The notes under the pieces are model-generated. The model made no database searches. It was not told the DNA's origin and saw only the letters and a list, made by a program, of their open reading frames with translations. A stretch of DNA of 64,000 nucleotides from Lachnospira eligens (GTDB taxonomy: Bacteria; Bacillota; Clostridia; Lachnospirales; Lachnospiraceae): assembly GCF_009680455.1 (NCBI RefSeq), contig NZ_WKRD01000006.1, forward strand, positions 124,001 through 188,000. The letters run 5' to 3'. Positions 54,020 through 62,409 of the stretch are shown piece after piece (positions within the stretch are counted from its first letter, which is position 1; every line of letters starts with the position of its first letter). The position numbers and the translations under genes were made by a program.

Positions 54020-54891
54020 AAAAATCAGAGGCAATGGATTTATATGAAGGACTTAATGAAATTAGTCCGAAAATGATTGAAGAAGCAGGAAATTACAAGA
54101 AAACTGCCAGTGTGGATATCAGGTATAAAAAGAGCAATAATGTAAAGAAGATAATTGCAGCAGGTCTTGTGGCCGCAGCGGCTGTTACTGCTGTATTGGG
54201 AGTCAGAGGATTGAAGACTTCTGTAACAGGAAGCGGAAACCAGAGCAGTAATCAGCCAGCATCAGAGCAGACAGGATTTAAAATTGCTCATGTTATGAAT
54301 GTGTATGCAGCCGGGCTTGATGATACATCGGAATGTATTTTTTCTAATGATGAGAAAAATGCTGGTGTATCAGGAGTTGTGGCTGGAATTTCAAGCCAGG
54401 TTGGAGATTCATCTGTGATGGGACAGGTTATGGCTGGTATAAATGTAACGGGCGAAGATATCTCAAAGATTAAGTATTCTATAACGGGAAATGATTCAGA
54501 TGTGACATATAATCTGGCGAGAATGAAAGAGGTTGACAAGGACAGTCCTGAATATCAGACATCTTCTGAAAAATTCAGAAAACAGACGGAGAACGGCTAT
54601 GCATATTACATTATTGAAGATATCGGGGAAGAGTATGAGGAGAGCGGCAACAGTCAGAGCGAGGGCGTACAGATTGTAAAGTTTTCAAAGCAGTTAGAAA
54701 AAGAATCTTTGTATCAGGACCGTCAGGTATACAATGAGATGGTTAAAAATATGTATGAAGGACTTACATTAAGTATAACTGTGACATATGGAGACGGAAC
54801 AACAGAGATTGTTGATGTGGGATTCAAGACAGCTGAAGGCAGTGATGACCTGGAAAAGGTTTCAGACAAAGTGATTGTGTATGTGAAATGA
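54016..54891 (+). CDS. Putative membrane-bound anti-sigma factor
   Basis: 291 residues, starting in an ATGA overlap with the sigma gene. A short cytoplasmic N-terminus (about 1-43; MDLYEGLNEISPKMIEEAG), one membrane helix (about 46-63, IIAAGLVAAAAVTAVLGV) and a large extracytoplasmic domain with no recognised fold. Such genes directly behind ECF sigma genes usually encode the cognate anti-sigma factor, with the cytoplasmic part holding the sigma factor. The family (DUF4179-like) is inferred from layout. Terminator at 54965-54997. Confidence 0.75.
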   Translation: MKKSEAMDLYEGLNEISPKMIEEAGNYKKTASVDIRYKKSNNVKKIIAAGLVAAAAVTAVLGVRGLKTSVTGSGNQSSNQPASEQTGFKIAHVMNVYAAGLDDTSECIFSNDEKNAGVSGVVAGISSQVGDSSVMGQVMAGINVTGEDISKIKYSITGNDSDVTYNLARMKEVDKDSPEYQTSSEKFRKQTENGYAYYIIEDIGEEYEESGNSQSEGVQIVKFSKQLEKESLYQDRQVYNEMVKNMYEGLTLSITVTYGDGTTEIVDVGFKTAEGSDDLEKVSDKVIVYVK

Positions 54892-54964
54892 CAGTTGATA
54901 GAAGAGCGCAAGACGAAGAATCATGTGTCTTTAAGTTGTCTTCAAACAAATTGAACACAAACAA

Positions 54965-54997
54965 AAAAGGAAGCCGCTTAAATGCTGGCTTCCTTTT
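54965..54997. terminator. Bidirectional terminator, copy 1 of the tRNA-Gly unit
   Basis: AAAAGGAAGCC (54965-54975) pairs with GGCTTCCTTTT (54987-54997). It ends the anti-sigma gene on the plus strand and the tRNA-Gly transcript on the minus strand. Compared with the second copy, two stem pairs differ by compensatory changes. Confidence 0.88.
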
Positions 54998-55009
54998 AAA
55001 ATTAAAAAG

Positions 55010-55081
<72 letters not shown>

Positions 55082-55126
55082 ATAATTAATGTTCTTTAAT
55101 TAAATTCTCTTGTGAACACAAACAAG

Positions 55127-55155
55127 ATAATACACATAAAACTTTAATCTGTCAA
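55127..55155 (-). promoter_or_regulatory. Promoter of tRNA-Gly copy 1
   Basis: On the minus strand: TTGACA (55155-55150), 17 bases, TATTAT (55132-55127). Near-consensus sigma-A promoter about 45 bases before the tRNA. Confidence 0.9.
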
Positions 55156-55203
55156 GTATAAATTTAAAAAAGTTGAATCTATAATGCTATAGATGAGGGG
55201 GAA

Positions 55204-55491
55204 ACCTACTAAGACTGCTAAATATGATGAAATGGTAGGTTTATCAAGAGGAAATTCTGAGGAGAATTAACGAGAATAAAGAAAATTGCCTACTAAATTG
55301 ATGATTTATGCGAGAATAGTAGGTTTTTTTTCAAACCAAATCTGTCTGATATTACAGATATGAGAAAAAAGACATACTAAAAGTGTGAATTATGACAAAA
55401 TAGTAGGTATTTAAGTTGGGAAGAAGCATTACATACCAGCTAACAATAAGAAAAGACCTACTGGATTATGAAAATTGATGAGATAGTAGGT
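55204..55491. repeat. Array of four palindrome-ended elements with exact 84 bp spacing
   Basis: Elements begin at 55204, 55288, 55372 and 55456. Three are 37 bp and the last 36 bp. Each starts with ACCTACT (variants GCCTACT and ACATACT) and ends with AGTAGGT (variant GGTAGGT), so the ends are inverted repeats around a variable interior of 22-23 bp that often reads ATGA. The three spacers are all 47 bp, unrelated except for a purine-rich end (AATAAGAAAAG-like) just before elements 2-4. No reading frame, cas gene or transposase is associated. Flanked by two tRNA-Gly units on the minus strand. Function unknown. Confidence 0.92.
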
Positions 55492-55547
55492 TATTTATGT
55501 GTGCTTTGCGGCACGTATAATGTCTTGAAACAAATTGAGCACAAAAA

Positions 55548-55579
55548 AAGAGGAAGTCAGCATGTACTGACTTCCTCTT
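55548..55579 (-). terminator. Terminator of tRNA-Gly copy 2
   Basis: A 13 bp stem (55548-55560 with 55567-55579), loop CATGTA, and on the minus strand a run of seven T. Paralogous to 54965-54997. Confidence 0.93.
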
Positions 55580-55591
55580 AAAAAATAATAG

Positions 55592-55663
<72 letters not shown>

Positions 55664-55676
55664 AAACACATTTAAG

Positions 55677-55705
55677 ATAATAATGGCAAAATGACATTTT
55701 GTCAA
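55677..55705 (-). promoter_or_regulatory. Promoter of tRNA-Gly copy 2
   Basis: On the minus strand: TTGACA (55705-55700), 17 bases, TATTAT (55682-55677). Same elements and spacing as copy 1, with a different spacer sequence. Confidence 0.9.
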
Positions 55706-55856
55706 CACTTTTTTCGGAAAAAATTCGGAAAACTTTTTTAAATTTGAATTTCTGAAAAATTAATATATGGGAAAGGACGTCAGGGATTTCTATTTTTTTG
55801 ATAATATGGTATACTTTGCATGCTGAGTAGCAGAATTAGAAAGAATGGAGATTATT

Positions 55857-56084
55857 ATGAATCCAGCATCAATTATGAAGCTTATGAGTGCCAAGAACAA
55901 GTTTCAGAAGAATCATCCGAAGTTTGTGGCATTTCTTAACAGATGTTTTGCAGGAGGTCTTAAGGAAGGAACTATAATTGAGATTACAGTTACTAATCCT
56001 GGAGAGGCACCTATAACATCTAATATAAAGGTACAGCAGTCTGATTTGGAACTGCTTGAAGAATTAAAAGAAATGGGGAGATAG
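55857..56084 (+). CDS. Small conserved-type cytoplasmic protein, unknown function
   Basis: 75 residues from ATG 55857, six bases after the GGAG at 55847-55850; the ATG at 55845 overlaps that site. A basic helical N-terminus (NPASIMKLMSAKNKFQKNHPKFVAFLNRCF) is followed by a beta-rich part (EGTIIEITVTNPGEAPITSNIKVQQSDLELLEELKEM). No membrane helix. I do not recognise the family. It is 41 bases upstream of trkA and may be cotranscribed. Confidence 0.7.
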   Translation: MNPASIMKLMSAKNKFQKNHPKFVAFLNRCFAGGLKEGTIIEITVTNPGEAPITSNIKVQQSDLELLEELKEMGR

Positions 56085-56125
56085 TTTGCTTCGCAAAACA
56101 ACGCGAAATAATAAGGAGGATTGGA

Positions 56126-57517
56126 ATGTTTGGGAATGACAAGTCCAGAAAGAACGGACTTAATATTATAGTTGTAGGAGGCGGTAAGGTTGGTGCCACT
56201 CTTGTTGAGAGACTCAGCAGGGAGAACCATGATGTTACTCTTATTGATAAGAACAGGGTTAAGCTTGATGCAATAACAGGTGCATATGATGTTATGGGAG
56301 TTGAGGGCAATGGTGCTAGCTTTGCTGTTCAGAAAGAAGCCGGTATTGACTCAGCTGACCTTCTTATATCGGTAACTGATTCTGATGAGCTGAATCTTTT
56401 ATGCTGTACACTTGCAAAGAGGGCTGGCAGATGTGAGGCAATTGCAAGAGTAAGAACACCTGAATACAGTCAGGAGGCTGCATTTTTAAGAGACAGATTA
56501 GGTCTGGCAATGATTATTAATCCGGAATTTGAGGCTGCAAGTGAGATAGCACGTGTGCTTTACATGCCGACAGCACTTGAGATTGGAACATTCGCACATG
56601 GACAGGCAGAGATGATTAAGATAAAAGTCCCTGAGGGTAACCAGATGTGTGGCCATACTCTTGCGGAGATATCTAAGGCTTCATCATCTAAGGTTCTTAT
56701 ATGTGCAGTTGAGAGGGATGGGGAGGTGTTCATTCCATCAGGACATTTTATTATAAGGGCAGATGATAAGTTATCTTTCATTGCATCAAGAAAGAATGCA
56801 AGGACATTTCTTGCAAGTGTAGGTTTTCAGACACATCAGGTCAAGAGTACCATGATTGTCGGAGGTGGAAGAGTTGCATATTATCTTGCAAAACAGCTTC
56901 TTAACATGGGAATTGATGTAAAGATTATTGAGAATGACAAGGAACGCGCGTTAAAGTTAAGCGAAGAGCTTTCGGGAGCTGTTATTATCAATGGTGATGG
57001 TACTGACGAGAGCCTTTTAAGAGAAGAGGGGATTGAGTATGTGGAGAGCTTTGTCCCTCTTACAGGGATTGATGAAGAGAATGTAATGCTTACTCTATAT
57101 GCAAGAAAAGTATCTGAAGCCAAATGTATTACGAAAATAACAAGAATGGGATTCAGCAGTGTTATTAACAGCCTTGATCTTGGCAGTGTGATTTATCCAA
57201 GATATATAACATCAGAAGCTATCATTGCTTATGTAAGAGCTAAGAAGGAGTCTATGGGAAGCAATAACATACAGACCTTGTATCATTTGTTTGACCAGAA
57301 GGCGGAAGCTATAGAGTTTAACGTTGATAAGGAATCAGGAGTTACGGGCAAGCAGTTTATGGAACTTAAGCTGAAGGATAATCTGCTTATAGCACTTATT
57401 AACCGTAATGGTAAGATTATTATTCCAAGTGGTACTGACAGCCTTATGGTTGGAGATACTGTGGTTATTGTAACAACTCATACAGGGTTTGATGCTATAA
57501 CTGATATTCTTAGATAG
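56126..57517 (+). CDS. trkA: Trk potassium transporter regulatory subunit TrkA
   Basis: 463 residues, ATG 56126 behind AAGGAGG. Two tandem RCK_N Rossmann domains with VVGGGKVGATL...LIDKN and IVGGGRVAYYL...IIEND, each followed by an RCK_C domain. It is the cytoplasmic NAD(H)-binding gate of the TrkH channel. Cyclic-di-AMP binds some RCK_C domains in Gram-positives, and this organism has CdaA; binding here is only possible. The channel gene follows 20 bases downstream. Confidence 0.95.
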   Translation: MFGNDKSRKNGLNIIVVGGGKVGATLVERLSRENHDVTLIDKNRVKLDAITGAYDVMGVEGNGASFAVQKEAGIDSADLLISVTDSDELNLLCCTLAKRAGRCEAIARVRTPEYSQEAAFLRDRLGLAMIINPEFEAASEIARVLYMPTALEIGTFAHGQAEMIKIKVPEGNQMCGHTLAEISKASSSKVLICAVERDGEVFIPSGHFIIRADDKLSFIASRKNARTFLASVGFQTHQVKSTMIVGGGRVAYYLAKQLLNMGIDVKIIENDKERALKLSEELSGAVIINGDGTDESLLREEGIEYVESFVPLTGIDEENVMLTLYARKVSEAKCITKITRMGFSSVINSLDLGSVIYPRYITSEAIIAYVRAKKESMGSNNIQTLYHLFDQKAEAIEFNVDKESGVTGKQFMELKLKDNLLIALINRNGKIIIPSGTDSLMVGDTVVIVTTHTGFDAITDILR

Positions 57518-57537
57518 GAAAGGCTGGGAACATTGAT

Positions 57538-59025
57538 ATGAACAGTTCTATAGTAAGATATATTCTTGGACATGTTTTAAAGATAGAAGCGGCTCTTATG
57601 GTCATTCCTGTGATTGTTGGCGTTATATACAGGGAGAAGGCAATATCTGCATTCCTGATAACAATGGCATTATGTGCTGTATGTGGGATTCTTATGACAA
57701 TTAAAAAACCTGCCAATACAGTTTTTTATCTGAAGGAGGGGTGTGTTACAACTGCACTCAGCTGGATTCTTATGAGTATATTTGGCTGCCTGCCTTTTTC
57801 TATAAGCAGGGAAATTCCTTCATTTACAGATGCACTTTTTGAGACAATATCAGGATTTACAACAACAGGAGCAAGTATATTAAGTGAAGTTGAAGGACTG
57901 TCACAGAGCATTATGTTCTGGAGATGCTTTACTCACTGGATTGGTGGTATGGGAGTTCTGGTATTTCTGCTTGCAGTAATACCTCTTACAGGTGGCTCTA
58001 ATATCAATCTTATGAAAGCAGAGAGTCCGGGACCATCAGTGGGTAAACTTGTTCCTAAGATCAGATATACAGCAAGAATACTGTATATTATATATTTTGG
58101 GATGACTGTACTTCAGACAATTCTTCTTCTTTTTGGAGGAATGACATTCCTTGATGCACTTAATACAGCCATGGGAACAGCAGGAACAGGTGGATTTGGT
58201 ATCAGAAATGACAGCTTTACAAGCTTTTCACCTTATATCCAGTGGGTTGTAACCATATTTATGATATTGTTTGGCGTTAATTTCAACGCGTATTATCTTA
58301 TTGTTCTAAGACAGTTTAAGAAGGCTGTTAAAGTAGAAGAGGTAAGATGTTATTTCGGAATTATCCTTGCAGCAACAGCAATTATATTTGTTAATATATA
58401 CAGAAGTGTAGGTGCTGTTGAACTTACACTGAGACAGTCAATGTTTCAGGTTGCATCTATTATAACGACAACCGGATTTTCATCAGTGGATTTTGATATG
58501 TGGCCGTCACTGTCAAAGTCGGTGCTTGTTGTACTGATGTTTGTGGGAGCATGTGCCGGAAGTACAGGTGGCGGAATTAAGGTTTCCAGGTTTATAATAG
58601 GGATAAAGACAATATTCAGAGAGATTCAGTCATATATTCATCCTAAGAGTGTTAAGGTGATTAAGACAGAAGGAAAGCCTGTTGATAGTGAAACATGCAG
58701 GTCGGTGAGTATATATTTCATAACATTTATCATGATATTCACAGCGTCTTTACTGCTAATATCTATTGAAGGAAAGGATATTGTGACGAATTTCACTGCA
58801 GTAGCAGCGACTATTAATAATATAGGTCCGGGGCTTTCGGCTGTCGGACCGACACAGAATTTTGGAAGTTATTCTGATTTCAGCAAATATGTACTGATGT
58901 TTGATATGCTTGCCGGACGACTGGAGTTATTTCCACTGATAATTCTGTTCACACCTTCAATATGGAAGGATCTTGTAACCAAGAAGGTTTCTGAAAGGAA
59001 AATGCGTAGAATAAGAAGGGGTTAA
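57538..59025 (+). CDS. trkH: Trk potassium transporter channel subunit TrkH
   Basis: 495 residues, ATG 57538. About ten to eleven membrane helices with four selectivity-filter loops, of which SGFTTTGAS, GTAGTGGFG, TTTGFSSVDF and NNIGPGLSAVG are visible. Length and motifs match TrkH/KtrB-like channels of the TrkH class. It moves potassium across the cytoplasmic membrane under TrkA control. The next gene starts two bases after its stop. Confidence 0.95.
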   Translation: MNSSIVRYILGHVLKIEAALMVIPVIVGVIYREKAISAFLITMALCAVCGILMTIKKPANTVFYLKEGCVTTALSWILMSIFGCLPFSISREIPSFTDALFETISGFTTTGASILSEVEGLSQSIMFWRCFTHWIGGMGVLVFLLAVIPLTGGSNINLMKAESPGPSVGKLVPKIRYTARILYIIYFGMTVLQTILLLFGGMTFLDALNTAMGTAGTGGFGIRNDSFTSFSPYIQWVVTIFMILFGVNFNAYYLIVLRQFKKAVKVEEVRCYFGIILAATAIIFVNIYRSVGAVELTLRQSMFQVASIITTTGFSSVDFDMWPSLSKSVLVVLMFVGACAGSTGGGIKVSRFIIGIKTIFREIQSYIHPKSVKVIKTEGKPVDSETCRSVSIYFITFIMIFTASLLLISIEGKDIVTNFTAVAATINNIGPGLSAVGPTQNFGSYSDFSKYVLMFDMLAGRLELFPLIILFTPSIWKDLVTKKVSERKMRRIRRG

Positions 59026-59027
59026 GT

Positions 59028-60125
59028 ATGAGTAATGTATCTGATTATTTGAAATGGAGAGGTGACCTTGATTTTAGCCAGGCACCATTTAATGACGTGG
59101 ACAATTTAATACTTGCGCAGATTGCATATGTTGATTTTACTGATATTGTACCGGCACCGGGAAGTATCGAGACTATTACAATTGCGGAAGCGGCAGACAC
59201 ATTTTTTGATACCCATGATGAGAAGGAGATTAAGAAATGCAAATCTTTCATAGGAAAAGCTCCGTATCTTTTAAGGGAGGCAGCAGCAACAAAAAGATTT
59301 GGTTCACTTATACTTACTAATTATGTTGATTATGTCGATGGCGGCAAAGAAGAACAGTTTGCAGCATTTCATGTAAGAATCGATAACAGACTTACGTATA
59401 TTGCTTTCAGGGGAACTGATGATACACTTGTGGGCTGGAAAGAGGATTTTAACATGAGTTTCTTATCCCCTGTTCCATCGCAGAAGGATGCGGTAAGATA
59501 TATTGACACAACCGTGCAGCGTTCAGAAGGAAAGCTGATTCTTGGCGGACATTCCAAAGGTGGTAATCTGGCAGTATATGCATCAGTATTTGCAAGACCA
59601 TCAGTGAAGAAAAGAATTATTACTGTTTATAATAATGATGGTCCGGGATTTGACAGTGATTTTGTAAAGCATCCGGATTATCTGGCAATTCTGCCTAAGA
59701 TTAAGAGTATTGTTCCTTATGGCTCAGTTGTTGGAATGCTTCTTAATCATGATGGGGATTATGAGGTTGTAAAGAGCAGCCAGTCAGGTCTTATGCAGCA
59801 TGATTCTATGTCATGGCAGGTTATAGGACCAGATTTTGAGACTGAGCAGGAGTTAAGCCCTAAGAGTAAAAGGTTAAATGCAGCACTGAGCGCATGGATA
59901 GACGGGCTTACAAGAGAACAGAGGGCAGAATTCGTAGATACATTATTCTCACTGGTAACTGCAAGTGGTGCAAAGAACCTTTCAGAGATAAGTACAGCCA
60001 GGTTTAAGAATATTAATGCCGTTCTTAAGTCTTTCAGGGAACTTGACAAATCAGAACGTGCAATGATACTTAAGATATTTGCTTCACTTACAGGTGAGAT
60101 TGGAAAAGCTTATAAGAGCAATTAA
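59028..60125 (+). CDS. Mbeg1-like (DUF2974) alpha/beta-hydrolase
   Basis: 365 residues, ATG 59028 directly behind trkH. The nucleophile elbow GGHSKGGNLAVYAS (Ser in GHSKG), preceded by the YIAFRGTDDTLVGWKEDFNMSF stretch, matches the lipase-class-3-like DUF2974 family. No signal peptide is seen, so it is probably cytoplasmic. An esterase or lipase activity is likely but the substrate is unknown. It appears cotranscribed with trkAH. Confidence 0.87.
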   Translation: MSNVSDYLKWRGDLDFSQAPFNDVDNLILAQIAYVDFTDIVPAPGSIETITIAEAADTFFDTHDEKEIKKCKSFIGKAPYLLREAAATKRFGSLILTNYVDYVDGGKEEQFAAFHVRIDNRLTYIAFRGTDDTLVGWKEDFNMSFLSPVPSQKDAVRYIDTTVQRSEGKLILGGHSKGGNLAVYASVFARPSVKKRIITVYNNDGPGFDSDFVKHPDYLAILPKIKSIVPYGSVVGMLLNHDGDYEVVKSSQSGLMQHDSMSWQVIGPDFETEQELSPKSKRLNAALSAWIDGLTREQRAEFVDTLFSLVTASGAKNLSEISTARFKNINAVLKSFRELDKSERAMILKIFASLTGEIGKAYKSN

Positions 60126-60139
60126 TAAGGAGATAAAGA

Positions 60140-60295
60140 ATGGGACAGGTTATATCAGCAGGAATATTGTTAGTTGTGGTTGTTGCCATATATATTGCAG
60201 TTTCATATAAGCACGAAAAAAGCGGTCTTGGGAAGGGCTGTGATGGTAATTGCGGCTCATGTGGATTAAGAAGCTGTAAAACTGACAAGAAGTGA
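60140..60295 (+). CDS. FeoB-associated-type Cys-rich small membrane protein
   Basis: 51 residues (ATG 60140, AAGGAG upstream). One N-terminal membrane helix (about 3-22, QVISAGILLVVVVAIYIAV) is followed by a short Cys cluster, GCDGNCGSCGLRSC, with four Cys in a CxxxCxxCxxxxC pattern and a basic tail. This is the layout of FeoB-associated Cys-rich membrane proteins, thought to help ferrous iron uptake. No feoA or feoB lies nearby in the window. It fits tightly between the hydrolase gene and the next regulator gene. Confidence 0.8.
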   Translation: MGQVISAGILLVVVVAIYIAVSYKHEKSGLGKGCDGNCGSCGLRSCKTDKK

Positions 60296-60302
60296 GGCTT
60301 TA

Positions 60303-61025
60303 ATGCGTAATACGGGGGACAGGTTAAAAGAATGCCGCATTATGAAAGGCTTATCCAGAGGGGAAATGTCAGAAATGCTGAATGTCAGTACTGACTATCT
60401 TGCCCGTTTGGAGACAGGGACACAACCGGTTACATACAGGATTATAGAGAAGGTGGCAAAACTTGAAGGCTGGAACAGCGATTATATCCTGCATGGAATA
60501 GATAATAATAATCCATTTTCAGAGTTGCACACACTATGCCCTGATTTCAGGAAAAAAGTTTTTATAAGAAATCTGCTATGTTTGTTTGACAGCATGCTTC
60601 AATTCGGGTATAAGAAAGAAAGGGTAGTGGCATATTACCATAGAATGATACTTGAGATTGTTAATGGAATGGAACTGGATGTTCCAGATAATGTGCGTAC
60701 AGGATATACACTTACAGAGATAAGACGGATACATGATATGAATAAAAAGGACATGGCAAATGTGCTTGGAATATCAGAGAGAAGCTATTGTACATTAGAG
60801 AATGGTTTGTCAAGACCAGATATAAAGATTTTACAGATAGTATATGATATGTATGGATTTAATGTGCAATATTTTCTTACACGTAATCCACTTGATTGTG
60901 AGGCTGTAAACAATATATACAGGTGTTTTGATGAACCGTTAAGAGATTTTATTATGAGACGCATCAGGGACGACTATGATGAAATAATAATTATGAAAGG
61001 CCGGACTTATGGTAGAGATATATAG
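60303..61025 (+). CDS. XRE-family regulator with two helix-turn-helix domains
   Basis: 240 residues, ATG 60303. The first HTH is at about 5-58 (RLKECRIMKGLSRGEMSEMLNVSTDYLARLETGTQPVTYRIIEKVAKLEG), the second at about 135-190 (LTEIRRIHDMNKKDMANVLGISERSYCTLENGLSRPDIKILQIVYDMYG), joined by a helical linker. Double-HTH XRE proteins can bind two half-sites at once. It overlaps the corA start by 17 bases, so it may regulate magnesium or iron uptake; this is an inference from position. Confidence 0.85.
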   Translation: MRNTGDRLKECRIMKGLSRGEMSEMLNVSTDYLARLETGTQPVTYRIIEKVAKLEGWNSDYILHGIDNNNPFSELHTLCPDFRKKVFIRNLLCLFDSMLQFGYKKERVVAYYHRMILEIVNGMELDVPDNVRTGYTLTEIRRIHDMNKKDMANVLGISERSYCTLENGLSRPDIKILQIVYDMYGFNVQYFLTRNPLDCEAVNNIYRCFDEPLRDFIMRRIRDDYDEIIIMKGRTYGRDI

Positions 61026-61950
61026 AACAGACCAGCAGGTATTAAATACATTGACAGATATTCAGGATGGATGCTGGATTAATATGGTAGATCCGACAAG
61101 CAAGGAGCTTGAGCAGATAGCAGAACGCTTTGAAATAGAACCTGAGGATATCTCATCTGCACTTGATGAAGAAGAAAGTTCGCGTATAAGCCTTGAAGAC
61201 GGATATACTGTTATACTTGTGGATATTCCTACACCTGAGGTAAGACATGAGAAAAAAATGTATACAACAATTCCTCTTGGTATTATCCTTAAAAGTGAAG
61301 CAATAATTACAGTGTGTAAGGTAGATACACCGATTATTAATTATTTTGTAAGAAATAAGGTGAAAGAGTTCAGTACAAAGAAAAAGATGCGTTTTATATA
61401 TCAGATGCTTTTCCGTTCAGCTTTTGTGTATCAGGCTAATCTTCGTCTTATTGATAAGAAAAGAATTGAGATAGAAGAGCGGGTTGATGGAGATACGTCA
61501 GATACTGATCTTATTGAGCTTCATGAGTTAGAATCTACACTTGTTTATTTTGCAACATCTCTTCGAGCTAACAGTATTGTGTTAGAAAGACTCAGAAGAT
61601 ATAAAAGACTTGAGCAGTATCCTGAAGATATGGAGCTTCTTGAGGATGTCATGGTCGAGTACCAGCAGGCTATAGAGATGACCACGATATACAGGGATGT
61701 CATTGATGGTACAAGGGAACTGATGTCATCAGTAATTGACAGTAAGCTGAATAATGTAATGAAATACCTTACTTCAATTACAATTGTGATGGCTATTCCG
61801 ACAATAATATCAGGCATATATGGAATGAATGTAGGTGGAGAATGGATGCCGTTTGCAAAGACACCTTTTGGATTTGAGATAATAAGTGGAATAATACTTC
61901 TGATATGTATAATAGTTTTATGGGTATTAAGGAAGAAGAAAATGCTATAA
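61009..61950 (+). CDS. corA: CorA-family magnesium/cobalt transporter
   Basis: 313 residues, ATG 61009 within the end of the regulator gene. A large cytoplasmic alpha/beta and helical funnel domain (about 1-245) leads to two C-terminal membrane helices, with the selectivity motif YGMNVGGEW after the first. It forms a homopentamer channel for divalent cations. The terminator at 61949-61985 follows at once. Confidence 0.94.
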   Translation: MVEIYRTDQQVLNTLTDIQDGCWINMVDPTSKELEQIAERFEIEPEDISSALDEEESSRISLEDGYTVILVDIPTPEVRHEKKMYTTIPLGIILKSEAIITVCKVDTPIINYFVRNKVKEFSTKKKMRFIYQMLFRSAFVYQANLRLIDKKRIEIEERVDGDTSDTDLIELHELESTLVYFATSLRANSIVLERLRRYKRLEQYPEDMELLEDVMVEYQQAIEMTTIYRDVIDGTRELMSSVIDSKLNNVMKYLTSITIVMAIPTIISGIYGMNVGGEWMPFAKTPFGFEIISGIILLICIIVLWVLRKKKML

Positions 61951-61985
61951 AAGCAGTGTCTGCATTGATTGCAGGCACTGCTTTT
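61949..61985. terminator. Bidirectional terminator after corA
   Basis: A 15 bp stem with one G-T pair (61949-61963 with 61971-61985). It also lies at the end of the small minus-strand gene 62005-62166. Confidence 0.85.
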
Positions 61986-62004
61986 ACTTACTTATGAGTA
62001 TATA

Positions 62005-62166
62005 TTATCTGTAATTTTTCTGCCAGCGTGATACCATTTCTAAAGCCTCATTCTCAGATGATACCTTAGTAATTATAACCCCATCAAGATAGATTTCGTA
62101 CACAGGAAATTTCTTGGATGTATTGCCGTGACTTACCTCAACTCTGTTGTACTTTACGCGTTCCAT
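62005..62166 (-). CDS. Small protein of unknown function
   Basis: 53 residues on the minus strand. The ATG (complement of 62164-62166) is preceded by a perfect AGGAGG about nine bases away. The translation is regular and amphipathic: a beta-strand part (RVEVSHGNTSKKFPVYEIYLDGVIITKV) and a helix (SENEALEMVSRWQKNY). The strong ribosome site and well-formed fold pattern support a gene. No family is recognised. It is divergent from the GGDEF gene and convergent with corA. Confidence 0.75.
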   Translation of the reverse strand: MERVKYNRVEVSHGNTSKKFPVYEIYLDGVIITKVSSENEALEMVSRWQKNYR

Positions 62167-62268
62167 TAAAAGACCTCCTCACATTTAATAATAGTGTTAC
62201 TAAGTAAAAACCAACAATATGTTGTATTATAGCATGCTTTTTAATAAAAGGAAATACTATATTTGGTA

Positions 62269-62286
62269 TTGGTACTAAAGTACCAA
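62269..62286. promoter_or_regulatory. Operator-like inverted repeat before the GGDEF gene
   Basis: Perfect 8 bp arms TTGGTACT and AGTACCAA with a two-base centre, 29 bases upstream of the GGDEF promoter and about 100 bases upstream of the 62005-62166 gene start. It looks like a dimeric repressor site in the divergent intergenic region. Confidence 0.5.
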
Positions 62287-62314
62287 AAAATTCAAATTAA
62301 ACGCACTATTATAC

Positions 62315-62343
62315 TTGTAAAATCGACATGTATATAATATAAT
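62315..62343 (+). promoter_or_regulatory. Sigma-A promoter for the GGDEF gene
   Basis: TTGTAA (62315-62320), 17 bases, TATAAT (62338-62343). Leader of about 60 bases to ATG 62410. Confidence 0.65.
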
Positions 62344-62409
62344 TTTTATAACATGTAGAAAGATTAAGTACGTATAACTAATAATAAAAAATATAAGAGG
62401 TACATTAAT

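Noticed and set aside
55204..55491. CRISPR array
   Set aside because: Repeat length and regular spacing look CRISPR-like, but interiors of the repeats differ widely, there are only four units, the spacers are long (47 bp) and no cas gene is in the window.
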